Part shown: piece by piece, positions 8,289 through 19,419 of the stretch
Layout: the number at the start of each line of letters is the position of its first letter
Position numbering within the stretch: the stretch's first letter is position 1
Assembly (NCBI GenBank): GCA_013178015.1
Contig: JABLXR010000008.1
Location: forward strand, 87,934-151,933
Direction of reading: 5' to 3'
From: Anaerolineae bacterium
GTDB lineage: Bacteria; Chloroflexota; Anaerolineae; DRVO01
Length of the DNA: 64,000 bases
The notes under the pieces: model-generated
Told to the model about the DNA's origin: nothing
Seen by the model: only the letters and a program-made list of their open reading frames with translations
The model's database searches: none
Program-made: the position numbers and the translations under genes

Positions 8289-11200
8289 TTGGAAGTTAAT
8301 GACTTCAACAGAATCAGGATCAGTCTGGCCTCGCCGGAGGAGATTCTCTCCTGGTCCTACGGAGAGGTGACCAAGCCTGAGACCATAAACTACCGGACGC
8401 TGCGCCCGGAGCGTGACGGCCTTTTCTGCGAGCGCATCTTCGGCCCTACGCGGGACTTCGAGTGCTACTGCGGCAAGTACAAGCGCGTCCGGTATCGGGG
8501 TGTGGTGTGCGACAAGTGCGGCGTCGAGGTGACACGCAAGGAAGTGCGCCGAGAGCGGATGGGTCATATCAAACTGGCCGCTCCGGTGGCCCACATCTGG
8601 TATGTCAAGGGCGTTCCCAGCAGGCTGGGGCTGCTGCTCAACATCTCGCCTCGCAACCTGGAGCGCATTCTCTACTTCGCTCAGTACATCGTCTATGACG
8701 TGAATGAGGACCTGCGCAATCGCACCATGCAGAGGCTTCAGAAGGAGGCAGCGGCCGAGATCCAGGCCTTGGAGCAGGCAGCGGAGAGCCGCGTCGAGGA
8801 GCTGAGAGCCGAGTTCGACGAGCGCATGGGCACAGTGAACGACGAGATCGAGCAGAGCTTCGCCCGCATCGAAGAGGAGCTGTCCACCCGGGCGGACGAG
8901 CTCATGACCGAGACTCGCTCACTACAGGAATGGCTGGAGGACCGGATCGGACGGTCTTCCCCAGGGCAGGTGCGCGTCGCCAGTCTGGACCGCGACTTGG
9001 TTGGCGAAGGGGAGACCATCACCCGAGAACACCTGCAGCACCTGACCGAATGGGCCGAGGAGCGGCTGAACACGCTGCAGACCGAGGCCAACAACCGGCG
9101 GGAGGAGATCCGGCGGACACTTGGAGCCCGCCGCGACAAGGCTCAGTTCGAGCTGGATCAGGAGAGCGAGGCCATCCGAGCGGAAGCGCAGCGGGAGGCG
9201 GACAAGATCGCCGCCCGGGTGCAAGAGGAGATCGAGGAGCTCAAGTCCATCCGCGAGCGCGAGCTCATCTCCGAGAGTCGCTACTACGACCTGGCGAGCA
9301 GGTGGGGCAACATCTTCTCCGCCGGCATGGGGGCCGAGGCAATCTATGAGATCGTTCGCAAGATAGATCTAGATAAGCTGGCCGAGGAACTGCGATATGA
9401 GTTGCGCACCACGCACTCCAAGCAGCGAAGGCAGAAGGCGGCCAAGCGCCTGCGGGTGGTGGAGGCCTTCCGCAAGTCGGGTAGTCGCCCCGAGTGGATG
9501 ATCCTGACCATCCTGCCCGTGATCCCTCCTGACCTGCGGCCCATGGTGCAGCTGGATGGCGGCCGGTTCGCTACCAGTGACCTGAACGACCTCTATCGTC
9601 GAGTTATCAACCGCAACAACCGACTGAAGAGGCTTCTGGAGCTGGGAGCGCCCGACGTGATCGTCCGCAATGAGAAGCGCATGCTTCAGGAAGCGGTGGA
9701 CTCGCTGATAGACAATGGTCGGCGGGGCCGTATGGTCTCACGCTCGGGGCGCCGGAAGCTCAAGTCGCTTTCGGATATGCTGAAGGGCAAGCAAGGTCGC
9801 TTCCGCCGGAACCTGCTGGGCAAGCGAGTGGATTACTCCGGTCGCTCGGTGATCGTGATCGGGCCAGAGCTCGAGCTGCACCAATGCGGCCTGCCCAAGA
9901 CGATGGCGCTAGAGCTGTTCAAGCCCTTCGTCATGCGCCGGTTGGTGGAGAGAGAAGTAGCGCACAACATCAAGAGTGCCAAGCGCATGGTGGAGCGGAT
10001 GGCACCCGAAGTGTGGGACATCCTGGCCGAAGTGGTGAAGGAGCGTCCGGTTCTGCTGAATCGTGCGCCGACGTTGCACCGGCTGGGCATACAGGCTTTC
10101 GAAGTGGTGCTCATCGAGGGTAATGCCATCCAGATACATCCTCTGGTGTGTGCTGCCTTCAACGCAGACTTCGACGGGGACCAGATGGCGGTGCACGTGC
10201 CGCTGTCGGATCGGGCGGTTAGCGAGGCGCGCCACATCATGCTCTCGTCCGTCAACCTGCTTAAGCCCGCTAGCGGCGAGCCGGTGGTGGGCCCCACCAA
10301 GGACATGGTACTTGGTTGCCATTACCTCACCACGGAGAAGCCGGGCGCCAAAGGCGAGGGAAAGGTCTTCGGCAGCATGGAAGAGGTGGAGATGGCCTGC
10401 ACCGTGGGCCTGGTGCACCCCAGGGCCCGGGTGAAGGTGCGGTACCAGCGTCCGGATGGCTCCGTCGAGTTGCTGGAGACCACGGCCGGTCGGGTGCTGT
10501 TCAACATGGTTCTTCCGGAGGAGTTGCGCTTCGTCAACCGGGTCATGGACAAGTCGGCCCTTAACGAACTGGTCGGCGAGTGCTTCACCCGACTAGGCCA
10601 CAAGGCTACTGCCCAGATGGTGGACCGGATGAAGGAGCTGGGCTTCCGCTACGCGACCCGGTCGGGTGCCACTATCGCGGTGAGTGACATAGTGGTCCCC
10701 GAGACGAAGGCGGCCATCATCGCTGAGGCGACCGATCGAGTGGAGGAACTGGAGCGGCTCTATCGCCGGGGCCTCATCACCGAGATGGAGCAGTATCAGC
10801 GCACGGTGGCCATCTGGAGCAAGGCTAAGGATGACCTGACCGACGCGGTACAGATGCAGTTGAGCCCTACGGAGTCGCTGGGAGCTATGACGGCGTCCGG
10901 CGCTACCAAGGGTGGTATTGGACCGATCTCGCAGTTGGCTGGCATGCGGGGCCTGATGGGTGACCCCTCTGGCCGCATTATCCCGCTGCCCATTCGATCG
11001 AGCTTCCGCGAAGGTCTGACGGCGCTGGAGTACTTCTTGTCCACTCACGGGGCCCGCAAGGGGCAGGCTGACACCGCCCTGCGTACCGCAGACGCGGGCT
11101 ACCTGACCAGGCGTCTGGTGGACGTGGCTCAGGACGTCATCATTGAGATGGAGGACTGCGGCACCGAGAGCGGGATCTGGGTGGACCGCGAGTCGTCGGA

Positions 11201-12551
11201 GCGGCTCGGGGAAAGCTTCATCGAGCGGCTCACCAACCGAGTGGCTGGAGCTGCCGTCGTTGACGAGCAGACGGGCGAGATCATCGTGGACCGCAACGAG
11301 CTCATCACCGAGGGGATCGCGCGCCAGATCTCCATGATGGGCGTGGACCAGGTGTTCGTTCGCTCTCCGCTCACTTGCGAGGCCCGGCATGGGCTATGCC
11401 AGCTATGCTACGGTGGGGATCTGGCCCGGGGTGGGATGATCGCCATGGGCGAGGCGGTGGGGATCATCGCGGCTCAGAGCATCGGTGAGCCCGGCACGCA
11501 GCTCACCCTGCGGACCTTCCACACTGGTGGCGTAGCGGACCGGGAGGACATCACCCGTGGCCTGCCCCGGGTGGAGGAGTTGTTCGAGGCCCGCATACCT
11601 AAGGGCGAAGCCATCATCGCCGACATTGACGGCGTGGTGGACGTCTACTGGGAAGGTGAGGTACGCAAGCTGAAGATAACCTCCTCAGCGGTGCGGAGCG
11701 AGGAGCACGTGATCCCGGAGGGCCACGAGTTGCTGATCAGCGACGGCGATCACGTGCCCAGCGGCACGGCCATCGCGCGGGACAGCCAGGACGGTGGCAG
11801 CGCCATCGTGGCCGAGCATGCAGGCGAAGTGTTCTTCGAAGGGGACCGGGCGCTGGTCCGGTATGAGGAGACCATCGAGCAGGAGTACGAGATACCGGCC
11901 TCCGCTCGGCTCCGAGTGGAAAAGGGGCAGACGGTCAAGGCCGGCGAGCAGCTCACTGAAGGCTCCAAGAACCCGCGAGAGTTACTGCGGGTGCTGGGGC
12001 GTGAGGCGGTGCAGACCTACCTGCTGGAGGAGGTCCAATCGGTGTACCGCGCCCAGGGCGTGGTCATCCACGACAAGCACATTGAGCTCATCGTGCGCAA
12101 GATGCTGCAGAAGGTGCGCGTGCGCACCACCGGTGATACGGACTTCTTGCCGGGCGAGCTGGTGGACCGATTCCGGTTCGAGGAAGTGAACAGCGAGGTC
12201 ATCGAGCAGGGCGGGGAGCCGGCCACGGCCCAGGACGTGCTGCTCGGGATCACGAAGGGTGCTCTGAGCACGGACAGTTTCCTGGCGGCAGCCTCATTCC
12301 AGGAGACCACTCGGGTTCTGGCAGATGCGGCCGTGCGCGGGGCCGTGGACGAGCTCCGCGGCCTGAAGGAGAGCGTCATCATCGGCAAGCTCATCCCGGT
12401 GGGCACGGGGCTAGCCGCCAAGGCTGGGCTGCCCAGCGGCCAGGACGCGGCGCTGGAGTTGGCTGAGCCTAACTTGACGGCTGAGCTGGAGCCCGGTGCG
12501 GCGGGTGAGGGGGAGGCCTCGCCTGCGTCGAAGCCGGACGCGGCCGGATAG
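8289..12551 (+). CDS. rpoC: DNA-directed RNA polymerase subunit beta-prime
   Basis: This 1420-residue subunit carries the catalytic magnesium site, NADFDGDQ at residues 625-632. The N-terminal zinc site is C59, C61, C74, C77, and the second zinc site is C957, C1030, C1037, C1040. Translation begins at TTG 8289, two bases after the rpoB stop and with GGGAGG at 8278-8283, so the subunits are coupled. Residues about 147-325 form a highly charged, heptad-like coiled-coil insertion between the zinc finger region and the conserved [13 protein letters not shown] block. A DNA-mimicking acidic tail ends the protein. The gene is terminated by the hairpin at 12575. Confidence 0.98.
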   Translation: MEVNDFNRIRISLASPEEILSWSYGEVTKPETINYRTLRPERDGLFCERIFGPTRDFECYCGKYKRVRYRGVVCDKCGVEVTRKEVRRERMGHIKLAAPVAHIWYVKGVPSRLGLLLNISPRNLERILYFAQYIVYDVNEDLRNRTMQRLQKEAAAEIQALEQAAESRVEELRAEFDERMGTVNDEIEQSFARIEEELSTRADELMTETRSLQEWLEDRIGRSSPGQVRVASLDRDLVGEGETITREHLQHLTEWAEERLNTLQTEANNRREEIRRTLGARRDKAQFELDQESEAIRAEAQREADKIAARVQEEIEELKSIRERELISESRYYDLASRWGNIFSAGMGAEAIYEIVRKIDLDKLAEELRYELRTTHSKQRRQKAAKRLRVVEAFRKSGSRPEWMILTILPVIPPDLRPMVQLDGGRFATSDLNDLYRRVINRNNRLKRLLELGAPDVIVRNEKRMLQEAVDSLIDNGRRGRMVSRSGRRKLKSLSDMLKGKQGRFRRNLLGKRVDYSGRSVIVIGPELELHQCGLPKTMALELFKPFVMRRLVEREVAHNIKSAKRMVERMAPEVWDILAEVVKERPVLLNRAPTLHRLGIQAFEVVLIEGNAIQIHPLVCAAFNADFDGDQMAVHVPLSDRAVSEARHIMLSSVNLLKPASGEPVVGPTKDMVLGCHYLTTEKPGAKGEGKVFGSMEEVEMACTVGLVHPRARVKVRYQRPDGSVELLETTAGRVLFNMVLPEELRFVNRVMDKSALNELVGECFTRLGHKATAQMVDRMKELGFRYATRSGATIAVSDIVVPETKAAIIAEATDRVEELERLYRRGLITEMEQYQRTVAIWSKAKDDLTDAVQMQLSPTESLGAMTASGATKGGIGPISQLAGMRGLMGDPSGRIIPLPIRSSFREGLTALEYFLSTHGARKGQADTALRTADAGYLTRRLVDVAQDVIIEMEDCGTESGIWVDRESSERLGESFIERLTNRVAGAAVVDEQTGEIIVDRNELITEGIARQISMMGVDQVFVRSPLTCEARHGLCQLCYGGDLARGGMIAMGEAVGIIAAQSIGEPGTQLTLRTFHTGGVADREDITRGLPRVEELFEARIPKGEAIIADIDGVVDVYWEGEVRKLKITSSAVRSEEHVIPEGHELLISDGDHVPSGTAIARDSQDGGSAIVAEHAGEVFFEGDRALVRYEETIEQEYEIPASARLRVEKGQTVKAGEQLTEGSKNPRELLRVLGREAVQTYLLEEVQSVYRAQGVVIHDKHIELIVRKMLQKVRVRTTGDTDFLPGELVDRFRFEEVNSEVIEQGGEPATAQDVLLGITKGALSTDSFLAAASFQETTRVLADAAVRGAVDELRGLKESVIIGKLIPVGTGLAAKAGLPSGQDAALELAEPNLTAELEPGAAGEGEASPASKPDAAG

Positions 12552-12574
12552 CCTGGCTGGCACACAGGGAACTG

Positions 12575-12605
12575 CCGGGGGGCGGTCCAGCGGGCCGCCC
12601 CCCGG
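12575..12605. terminator. Shared terminator hairpin between convergent rpoC and amidohydrolase genes
   Basis: An 11-bp GC-only perfect stem (12575-12585 with 12595-12605) is extended inward by three more pairs to a three-base AGC loop. It lies 23 bases after the rpoC stop and 22 bases after the end of the opposing gene, so it can serve both strands. There is no T-tract on either side, which is unusual for a strict intrinsic terminator. Confidence 0.7.
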
Positions 12606-12627
12606 TACTGCGAAGCGCGGGTAACAG

Positions 12628-13689
12628 TCAGTCGGCGACGAGCCCCGGGTAGAGGCGCAGGGCGTTGCGACGATAGAGCTTGTCCAGCACCGAGTCGGGC
12701 AGGCCCACGCCGTGGATGTTCCACCGCCCCTGCCGCGGTGGCACCTCGGGCCCGTGGGGGAAGTAATCGTCGAAGGTCTCCAGGAAGCGGAAGTAGTAGG
12801 GATACCAGGGGCCCAGAGGTGGCCGATCGGTGCCGAAGAGCACTCGGTCCTCGAACTCGATGAGGAACCTGCGGGCGGTGTGAGGCTGGCGGCCTAGTTC
12901 GGCGATACGCTCGGAGATGTCGCAATACACGTTGGGATGCGGCCGGAGGAGCGCATCGGCTACCCAACTCAGGTTTTCGGCGTAGGAGCCGACGTGAGCC
13001 ACCTGGAACAAGGTACCAGGATGTTTGCCTACCAACCCCAGGAGCTGGTCCATGAGGGCCTCGAACGAGGGGAACTCGGGCCCATACCAGCTCCAATCGG
13101 GGCGGAGGTGTAGTTCGTCCCAGCGCTCGTTGCGTCCGTCCAGGGGGCGGAAGAAGGCGACTGGGTCGGCCACATGGATGAGGACGCAGACGCCCGCGTC
13201 GGCCACGGCGCCCCACAGATCGGACAGGCGCGAGTCATCCACCGGGATCAGGCGGTTGGCCTCGTCGCGGTATCTGAGCCCAAGGCTCTTGGAAACCTTG
13301 AGTCCGTCGGCGCCGCGGGCCACGGCCTGAGTGAACTGCTCTACCAGGGCGGTTGGCCAACCGGGGTCGGAGCAGACCGACCAGTCAAGCGCCGCCAGCA
13401 CCGCGACCCTCTCCGGGTACTGAGCCTTGATGACGTCCAGAGCGTAATCTAGCCGGCCGCCGACGAAACCGTCGAGGTCTACGATGCCGCGCACGTTGTG
13501 GCGGTCGAGAGCCTCGATGAGGAGGTGAGGCGGCAGTTCCGACCGCTCACCGGGTTCGCCATCGCGGCTGAGCCACCGGAGGTGATTGTGCGCGTCTATG
13601 GCGGGGAAACGCGCCCTGTCCACTTGATGCTGCGGCACCACCAGCTGGGAATCGGGCAGAAAGTCCTCGAGGAGCAGTCGCTCTGTCAT
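12628..13689 (-). CDS. Amidohydrolase-family metal-dependent hydrolase
   Basis: The 353-residue protein has the TIM-barrel amidohydrolase (Amidohydro_2) signature: DAHNH near residue 32, a lysine in the GADGLKVSKSLG strand, HVADP, QVAHVG and LFGTDRPP near the C-terminus, which supply metal ligands and the catalytic Asp. It should hydrolyse or decarboxylate a small carboxylic or lactone substrate, but the substrate cannot be read. The ATG at 13689 has AAGGAG a few bases upstream. It is a lone minus-strand gene inserted between rpoBC and the ribosomal protein cluster, pointing against both. Confidence 0.88.
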   Translation of the reverse strand: MTERLLLEDFLPDSQLVVPQHQVDRARFPAIDAHNHLRWLSRDGEPGERSELPPHLLIEALDRHNVRGIVDLDGFVGGRLDYALDVIKAQYPERVAVLAALDWSVCSDPGWPTALVEQFTQAVARGADGLKVSKSLGLRYRDEANRLIPVDDSRLSDLWGAVADAGVCVLIHVADPVAFFRPLDGRNERWDELHLRPDWSWYGPEFPSFEALMDQLLGLVGKHPGTLFQVAHVGSYAENLSWVADALLRPHPNVYCDISERIAELGRQPHTARRFLIEFEDRVLFGTDRPPLGPWYPYYFRFLETFDDYFPHGPEVPPRQGRWNIHGVGLPDSVLDKLYRRNALRLYPGLVAD

Positions 13690-14433
13690 GCCCTCTCCTT
13701 AAGCCTGACGCGTGAGGCACAAGCCGGGAACGGTCTCTAGTTCTTCCCGTAGATACAGGGCAAGCAGAAGCGAGTCAAGCGCAGGCGCAGCTCCTCCTTG
13801 CCCCGGGGGCGGCTACGCCTTGGTTGAGGGCCAGCCGCGGAGGCTGCCGACCATGGGCGTTGGCCACGAGCAGCCAAAGGGCCCGATTGGCCTGGTTGAG
13901 GGGAGGCATCTGGCTGGCTGGAGGTCCGTCCTGGCCGCCGGGTGGGCCTCGTTCATTTGCGGTGGCGCGGCTCTCGTGAGCCGCGGTGGCGATCCGAGTC
14001 TGTCCAGCGGTTGACGGCTGCCACGCTCGGCGGCGGCGCCTTTTGGCAGCCTAGTATCGGACCACGGATTCCGACCTACACTGTCTTTCCGCTCCTCGAG
14101 GGCACCCAGATCGGGGGCGCAATCCGCGACTGCGCTGCAGGTGCTCCGTACCCTGAGGGCCGCGTCCCGTGTCTCCATGCGTCCACTGCGTCGGTGCACC
14201 TCCGCTCGAAGGGGGTATGCGCCCCCACGCAACCTACCTCGGGGTGCTTCTGTCTACAGGAGGCACAGGGACGCATCAGGAGAGACCGAAAGTGCCTGGA
14301 TGCCATCGCTTGGGCCTGGCGGCCGAGGGGATAGCCCACGTTCGAAGCCTATTGAAGAAGCGGGAGGCGCGGTTCTGCTCCGCAGGGCTGCTCCCTGAAC
14401 GCACTAGTCGTGTAGCCCCCGGCTGCAGGGGTT
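13690..14433. other. Long intergenic region with no recognised gene
   Basis: The roughly 740 bases before the rpsL promoter contain only overlapping short open frames on both strands with no family resemblance and no convincing ribosome sites. I see no tRNA-like fold or tandem repeat. The stretch is unusually long for this compact window and may hold decayed sequence, a small RNA or upstream regulatory sites for the ribosomal cluster. Confidence 0.5.
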
Positions 14434-14462
14434 TTGCGCTGGAAGGAGGGGCGTGATAGAAT
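14434..14462 (+). promoter_or_regulatory. Promoter of the str/S10/spc/alpha supercluster
   Basis: TTGCGC (14434-14439) and TAGAAT (14457-14462) are separated by 17 bases. Transcription starting near 14469 would give a leader of about 72 bases before rpsL. This is the only good promoter-like pair seen directly upstream of the ribosomal protein genes. Confidence 0.65.
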
Positions 14463-14540
14463 GCGTCTTTGGCAATCGAAGCGCCGGTGCCGCTCTGCAG
14501 CGCAGTCGCGGCGGGAGGATAGTCTCGAGAGGAGGAAGGA

Positions 14541-14960
14541 TTGCCGACAGTCAATCAGTTGGTGCGTAGAGGGCGCAAGCCGTCGGCCAGGAAGTCCAAG
14601 GCGCCGGCTCTGCAGTACAACTACAACAGCCAGGAGCGGCGTACGAAGCGGATGCCCAAGGGTAATCCGCAGAAGCGTGGCGTCTGCACCCAGGTTCGCA
14701 CCACGACGCCCAAGAAGCCGAACTCGGCTCTCCGCAAGGTGGCGAGGGTCAGGCTCAGCAACGGCGTTGAGGTCACCGCGTACATCCCGGGGGAGGGACA
14801 CAGCCTCCAGGAGCACAACGTGGTTTTGGTGCGGGGCGGTCGCGTCAAAGACCTCCCTGGTGTTCGCTATCACATAGTTCGTGGTGCGCTCGACTCCACC
14901 GGTGTGGAAGGGCGCAGCAAGGGACGTTCGAAGTACGGTTCGAAGAGGCCGAAGCGGTAG
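14541..14960 (+). CDS. rpsL: 30S ribosomal protein S12
   Basis: S12 sits at the decoding centre and controls fidelity. The 139-residue product contains [18 protein letters not shown], including the lysine whose replacement gives streptomycin resistance in other bacteria (wild-type here), and [13 protein letters not shown] with the aspartate that is methylthiolated in many species. Translation starts at TTG 14541 five bases after GGAGG (14531-14535); no better ATG exists, since the protein begins exactly PTVNQLVR. It is the first gene of the cluster. Confidence 0.97.
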   Translation: MPTVNQLVRRGRKPSARKSKAPALQYNYNSQERRTKRMPKGNPQKRGVCTQVRTTTPKKPNSALRKVARVRLSNGVEVTAYIPGEGHSLQEHNVVLVRGGRVKDLPGVRYHIVRGALDSTGVEGRSKGRSKYGSKRPKR

Positions 14961-15169
14961 GGCTTCGCGAGCGCGAGACGCCTCCGCTCCCCTATCCGGG
15001 CGGTAGGCGGGTAGCCCGGGCATCGCGGGCCCCCGAGTCTGCTAGCACGGGAATTCGCGCTAGGGCATCTGCTGAAGCCTCTGCTGGTCGTTCATCTGGT
15101 CCGGTCAATCTACAAGTCATCGGGCCCTGGGGCCCCGGCATTTGTCGTGCCGTTCGCAGGAGGGAAGGC

Positions 15170-15640
15170 ATGCCTAGACGGTATAGGCCGCCTCGCCGTG
15201 AGGTGGAGCCCGATCCGCGCTATCAGAGTGAGCTGCTGATGCGGTTTGTCAACAAGCTCATGCGTGGGGGGAAGAAGAGCGTCGCGTTGGGACTGGTGTA
15301 CGACGCCTTCGAGTTGATAGAACAGCGCGCCCGCCGGAACCCCTTGGAGGTATTCGAGCAAGCGGTGCGCAACGTCACCCCGGTGATTGAAGTGAAGCCA
15401 CGCCGGGTGGGTGGGGCCACATATCAGGTCCCGATGGAAGTAGCGCCCCACCGGCGGACTTCGCTGGCCTTGCGGTGGCTGATGATGGCTGCCCGGCAGC
15501 GGCCCGGCCACTCCATGGCCGAGAAGCTGGCAGCGGAGCTGATAGACGCCGCGAACGGAGAGGGATCGGCCATTCGGCGCAAGGAAGAGACTCATCGCAT
15601 GGCTGAGGCCAACCGAGCCTTTGCCCATTATCGCTGGTGA
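15170..15640 (+). CDS. rpsG: 30S ribosomal protein S7
   Basis: S7 nucleates assembly of the 30S head by binding the 3' domain of 16S rRNA. The 156-residue product has the family start [18 protein letters not shown] (usual length 155-157) and the [11 protein letters not shown] strand. The 209-base gap from rpsL is larger than usual and could hold an S7-responsive translational control site as in E. coli; no specific structure was identified. AGGAGGGA precedes the ATG. Confidence 0.97.
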   Translation: MPRRYRPPRREVEPDPRYQSELLMRFVNKLMRGGKKSVALGLVYDAFELIEQRARRNPLEVFEQAVRNVTPVIEVKPRRVGGATYQVPMEVAPHRRTSLALRWLMMAARQRPGHSMAEKLAAELIDAANGEGSAIRRKEETHRMAEANRAFAHYRW

Positions 15641-15668
15641 GCTGAGCTACCTGAGAGTCTGAGGGACA

Positions 15669-17732
15669 GTGCGTAGCTACCCGATCGAGAGGACCCGCAA
15701 CATAGGCATCATCGCTCACATAGACGCGGGCAAGACCACCACCACCGAGCGCATCCTCTTCTACACCGGCCGCACTCACCAACTGGGGAACGTTGATGAG
15801 GGCACCACGGTGACGGATTGGATGGAGCAGGAGCGAGAGCGGGGGATCACCATAACCTCCGCGGCCGTGACCTGCTTCTGGCGCGATTATGAGATCAACA
15901 TCATTGACACCCCAGGCCACATTGATTTCACGGCTGAGGTGCAGCGCGCCTTGCGGGTGCTGGATGGGGGCGTGGTGGTCTTCGATGCCGTGGCCGGGGT
16001 GGAGCCCCAGTCGGAGACGGTGTGGCGGCAGGCCGATCGGTTCCGGGTTCCGCGGGTGTGCTTCGTCAACAAGATGGATCGAGAGGGGGCGGACTTCTGG
16101 CGCACCATTGGCATGATCCGCGATCGCCTAGGGGCGTCGCCGGTCGCGATCCAGGTGCCCATCGGGGTGGGGGCATCGTTCGCCGGCGCCGTGGACCTCA
16201 TCCCGATGACGGCGTTGGTCTATCCGGACGAGTTGGGGACGCGACCGGAGAGCGTGCCCATTCCCGCCGGACTGGAATCAGAGGTAGCCCAGCGACGCGA
16301 GGAACTAGTGGAGGCCATCGCCAGCCACGATGATGCCATCCTGCACCAGTACCTAGAGGGTGAGGAGATCGCGCCGAGGGAGCTGGTTCAGGGCCTGAGG
16401 CGGTGCACCATTGCCGGTCAGCTGGTGCCAGTGCTGTGCGGCTCCTCGCTTCGCAACAAGGGCGTCCAACGACTCCTGGATGCGGTGGTTGACTACCTGC
16501 CCTCGGCGGCAGACATTCCGCCTATACAGGGGGTGCGACCCGATAGCGGCGAGCCGACGGTGCGGCATGCCTCGGTGGACGAGCCCTTCAGTGCCCTGGT
16601 GTTCAAGATCGTGTCGGATCCGTATGCCGGTCGGTTGGCCTACTTGCGGGTCTACTCCGGACGGGCTGCCACGGGCGATACGGTCCTGAATGCGAGCAGG
16701 GGCCAGCGGCAGAGGCTGCCCAGACTGCTGCGGATGTACGCTAACCGACGGGAGGAAGTGCAAGAGATCTTCGCCAGCGACATCGTGGCCACGGTTGGGG
16801 TTCGGGACGTTGGCACGGGGGACACCCTATGCGATGTGGATCACCCGATCTTGCTCGAATCCATCACGTTTCCCGAGCCAGTCATTTCGGTGGCGATTGA
16901 GCCGCGGACCAAGGCGGATCAGGACCGGATGTCTGATGCCCTGCGGAAACTGGCCGAGGAGGATCCCACTTTCCGCATAGACTACGACGACACCACCGGG
17001 CAGACGCTGATCTCGGGGATGGGTGAGCTGCACCTCGAGGTTCTCATTGACCGTATGCGGAGGGAGTTCGGAGTTGGTGCCCATGTGGGCACGCCCCAGG
17101 TGGCCTATCGAGAGACGATCACCGCAGCCGTCGAGGTCGAGGGACGCTTCGTCCGGCAGACGGGCGGCCGGGGCCAGTACGGTCACGTCAAGCTGCAGAT
17201 TGAGCCTCTAGGCAAGGGGAGCGGCCTCGAGTTCGAGAATGCCATCGTCGGTGGGGCAATTCCTCAGGAGTACATCCCTGCTGTGCGCCAGGGGATCGAG
17301 GAAGCAGCCAGTGCCGGTGTCCTAGCGGGTTACCCGGTGACGGACGTGAAAGTGAGGCTGGTGGACGGCTCCTACCATCCGGTGGATTCGTCGGAGTTGG
17401 CGTTCCGCATCGCCGGCAGTATGGCCTTCCGCGATGGCGTGATGAAGGCGGGGCCAATTCTGCTGGAGCCGATCATGAAGGTGGAGGCAGTGGTGCCGGA
17501 GGCGGCCACGGGAGACGTCATCGGCAGCCTGAGCCAGCGCCGCGCCGACATCCAGGGGATGGAGGAGCGGCCCGGCGAGTTCAAAGCCATTGTGGCGCTG
17601 GTGCCGTTGGCGGAGATGTTCGGCTATGCCACCGAGATCCGCTCCATGACCCAAGGCCGCGGCACCTTCACCATGGAGTTCCATCACTACGGCCCCGTGC
17701 CGCAAGAGGTAGCCAGACGCCTTACCGGCTGA
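15669..17732 (+). CDS. fusA: Elongation factor G
   Basis: EF-G is the translocation GTPase that moves tRNA and mRNA after peptide bond formation and, with RRF, recycles ribosomes. The 687-residue product shows P-loop [12 protein letters not shown] (residues 17-28), switch [21 protein letters not shown] for guanine specificity, and domain [19 protein letters not shown] at 15669 is the start; the ribosome site is weak (GAGGGA). It is 28 bases downstream of rpsG and followed by a separate tuf promoter. Confidence 0.97.
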   Translation: MRSYPIERTRNIGIIAHIDAGKTTTTERILFYTGRTHQLGNVDEGTTVTDWMEQERERGITITSAAVTCFWRDYEINIIDTPGHIDFTAEVQRALRVLDGGVVVFDAVAGVEPQSETVWRQADRFRVPRVCFVNKMDREGADFWRTIGMIRDRLGASPVAIQVPIGVGASFAGAVDLIPMTALVYPDELGTRPESVPIPAGLESEVAQRREELVEAIASHDDAILHQYLEGEEIAPRELVQGLRRCTIAGQLVPVLCGSSLRNKGVQRLLDAVVDYLPSAADIPPIQGVRPDSGEPTVRHASVDEPFSALVFKIVSDPYAGRLAYLRVYSGRAATGDTVLNASRGQRQRLPRLLRMYANRREEVQEIFASDIVATVGVRDVGTGDTLCDVDHPILLESITFPEPVISVAIEPRTKADQDRMSDALRKLAEEDPTFRIDYDDTTGQTLISGMGELHLEVLIDRMRREFGVGAHVGTPQVAYRETITAAVEVEGRFVRQTGGRGQYGHVKLQIEPLGKGSGLEFENAIVGGAIPQEYIPAVRQGIEEAASAGVLAGYPVTDVKVRLVDGSYHPVDSSELAFRIAGSMAFRDGVMKAGPILLEPIMKVEAVVPEAATGDVIGSLSQRRADIQGMEERPGEFKAIVALVPLAEMFGYATEIRSMTQGRGTFTMEFHHYGPVPQEVARRLTG

Positions 17733-17750
17733 ACGCCCCAGGACGCCGGG

Positions 17751-17778
17751 TTGCGGAGCCGGTCTAGGCAGCTATAAT
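17751..17778 (+). promoter_or_regulatory. tuf promoter
   Basis: TTGCGG (17751-17756) and a perfect TATAAT (17773-17778) are 16 bases apart in the 106-base fusA-tuf gap. This would allow extra transcription of tuf and the genes after it. Confidence 0.65.
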
Positions 17779-17838
17779 AGTAGAGTTTGCCCCCAGTCCG
17801 TGGAGTGGTGGGCGGAGTGCCTCAGGAGGTACCGAGAG

Positions 17839-19037
17839 ATGGCGAGGGAGCGGTTTGTACGGACGAAGCCGCACGTAAACGTGGGGACGATAGGGCACAT
17901 AGACCATGGCAAGACGACGCTGACGGCAGCGATCACGAAGGTACTAGCGTTGAAGGGGTTAGCGAGTTACCGGCCGTTTGAGTCGATAGACAATGCGCCG
18001 GAGGAGAAAGAGCGGGGCATCACGATAGCGATAGCGCATGTAGAGTATGAGACTGAGAAGCGGCACTATGCGCACATAGACTGTCCTGGTCATGCTGACT
18101 ACATCAAGAACATGATCACTGGTGCGGCGCAGATGGATGGGGCGATACTAGTAGTAGCGGCGCCGGATGGTCCCATGCCGCAGACGCGGGAGCACGTACT
18201 ATTAGCGCGGCAGGTTGAGGTACCGGCGATGGTAGTATTTTTGAACAAAGTCGACATGATGGAGGACGAGGAGTTATTGGAGTTAGTAGAGTTAGAGTTA
18301 CGGGAGTTATTGGATGGGCATGGTTTTCCTGGGGACGAGGTACCGGTAGTACGTGGGAGTGCGTTGAAGGTAATTGAGAGTGACAGTACGGACCCTGAGG
18401 CGCCGGAGTACAGGTGCATATGGGAGTTATTGCGGGCGATAGACGATTATGTACCCACGCCGCAGCGGGAGGTAGACCGGCCGTTTTTGATGGCGATAGA
18501 GGATGTATTTGGGATCAAGGGACGTGGGACGGTAGTGACGGGTCGGATAGAGCGTGGGCGGTGAAGGTAGGGGACGAGGTAGAGATAGTAGGGTTACGGG
18601 AGACGCGGCGGACGGTAGTGACTGGGGTAGAGATGTTTCGCAAGACTCTAGATGAGGGGATAGCGGGGGACAATGTAGGGTGTTTGTTGCGGGGGATAGA
18701 GCGGGATGAGGTAGAGCGGGGGCAGGTACTGGCGCAGCCTGGGAGCATACGGGCGCACGATCGTTTCCGGGCGCAGGTATATGTACTACGGGCGGAGGAA
18801 GGTGGGCGGCACACGCCGTTTTTGCCTGGGTATCGGCCGCAGTTTTACATGCGGACGTTGGACGTGACGGGGACCATCTTGCTGCCTGAGGGGGTAGAGA
18901 TGGTGATGCCTGGGGACAACATAGAGATGACGGTGGAGCTGATCACGCCGGTAGCGCTGGAGGCGGGGAGCCGGTTTGCCATCCGCGAGGGTGGACGCAC
19001 CGTGGGTGCCGGCGCCATCACCGAAGTGCTCGATTAG
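17839..19037 (+). CDS. tuf: Elongation factor Tu, interrupted by a one-base frameshift
   Basis: EF-Tu delivers aminoacyl-tRNA to the ribosome as a GTP complex. The first frame (17839-18564) contains [17 protein letters not shown] and [10 protein letters not shown] and runs to [13 protein letters not shown], then hits TGA. The rest of the protein ([12 protein letters not shown] through [13 protein letters not shown] to the usual C-terminus) continues in the +1 shifted frame. Adding one G to the run at 18556-18558 restores a normal 399-residue EF-Tu. The deletion is either a consensus/sequencing error, a real inactivation or, less likely, recoding. Codon use differs sharply from all neighbours up to about 18970 (GTA, TTA, ATA, GCG, GGG favoured), after which it reverts. 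AGGAGGT (17824-17830) marks the start. Confidence 0.9.
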
Positions 19038-19062
19038 GGGGTAGGGGCGCCGGGGAAGCGAT

Positions 19063-19371
19063 ATGGCAAGGGAAAGGATCAGGATCCGACTGAAGGCCTA
19101 CGACCACAGACTGATCGACCAGTCCGCACAGCAGATCGTCGAGGCAGCGGAGCGGACGGGTGCGGCGGTAGCCGGGCCGGTGCCGCTACCCACCAAGACC
19201 GAGCGCTTCGTGGTGATGCGGTCGCCATTCATTGACAAGGACTCGAGAGAGCAGTTCGAGATCCGGACTCACAAGAGGCTCATTGACGTGCTCAGGCCGA
19301 CCTCGAAGACCATAGACACGCTTATGCGTCTCAATCTGCCCGCCGGTGTGGACATCGAGATCAAGGTCTAG
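19063..19371 (+). CDS. rpsJ: 30S ribosomal protein S10
   Basis: S10 (NusE) is a 30S head protein and also part of NusB/NusG antitermination and transcription-translation coupling. The 102-residue product begins [20 protein letters not shown] and contains the usual [26 protein letters not shown] loop region in full. It begins 25 bases after tuf, and GGGGAAG precedes the ATG. It is the first gene of the S10 segment. Confidence 0.97.
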   Translation: MARERIRIRLKAYDHRLIDQSAQQIVEAAERTGAAVAGPVPLPTKTERFVVMRSPFIDKDSREQFEIRTHKRLIDVLRPTSKTIDTLMRLNLPAGVDIEIKV

Positions 19372-19419
19372 CGCCTTTCGGCTACTCTTAGGCCTGGGCA
19401 GCTCTCTCCGAGGTGTATG

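Noticed and set aside
12017..13216. A 399-residue minus-strand frame over the rpoC end and the amidohydrolase
   Set aside because: Arginine/proline-rich and in the wrong frame relative to the clear amidohydrolase.
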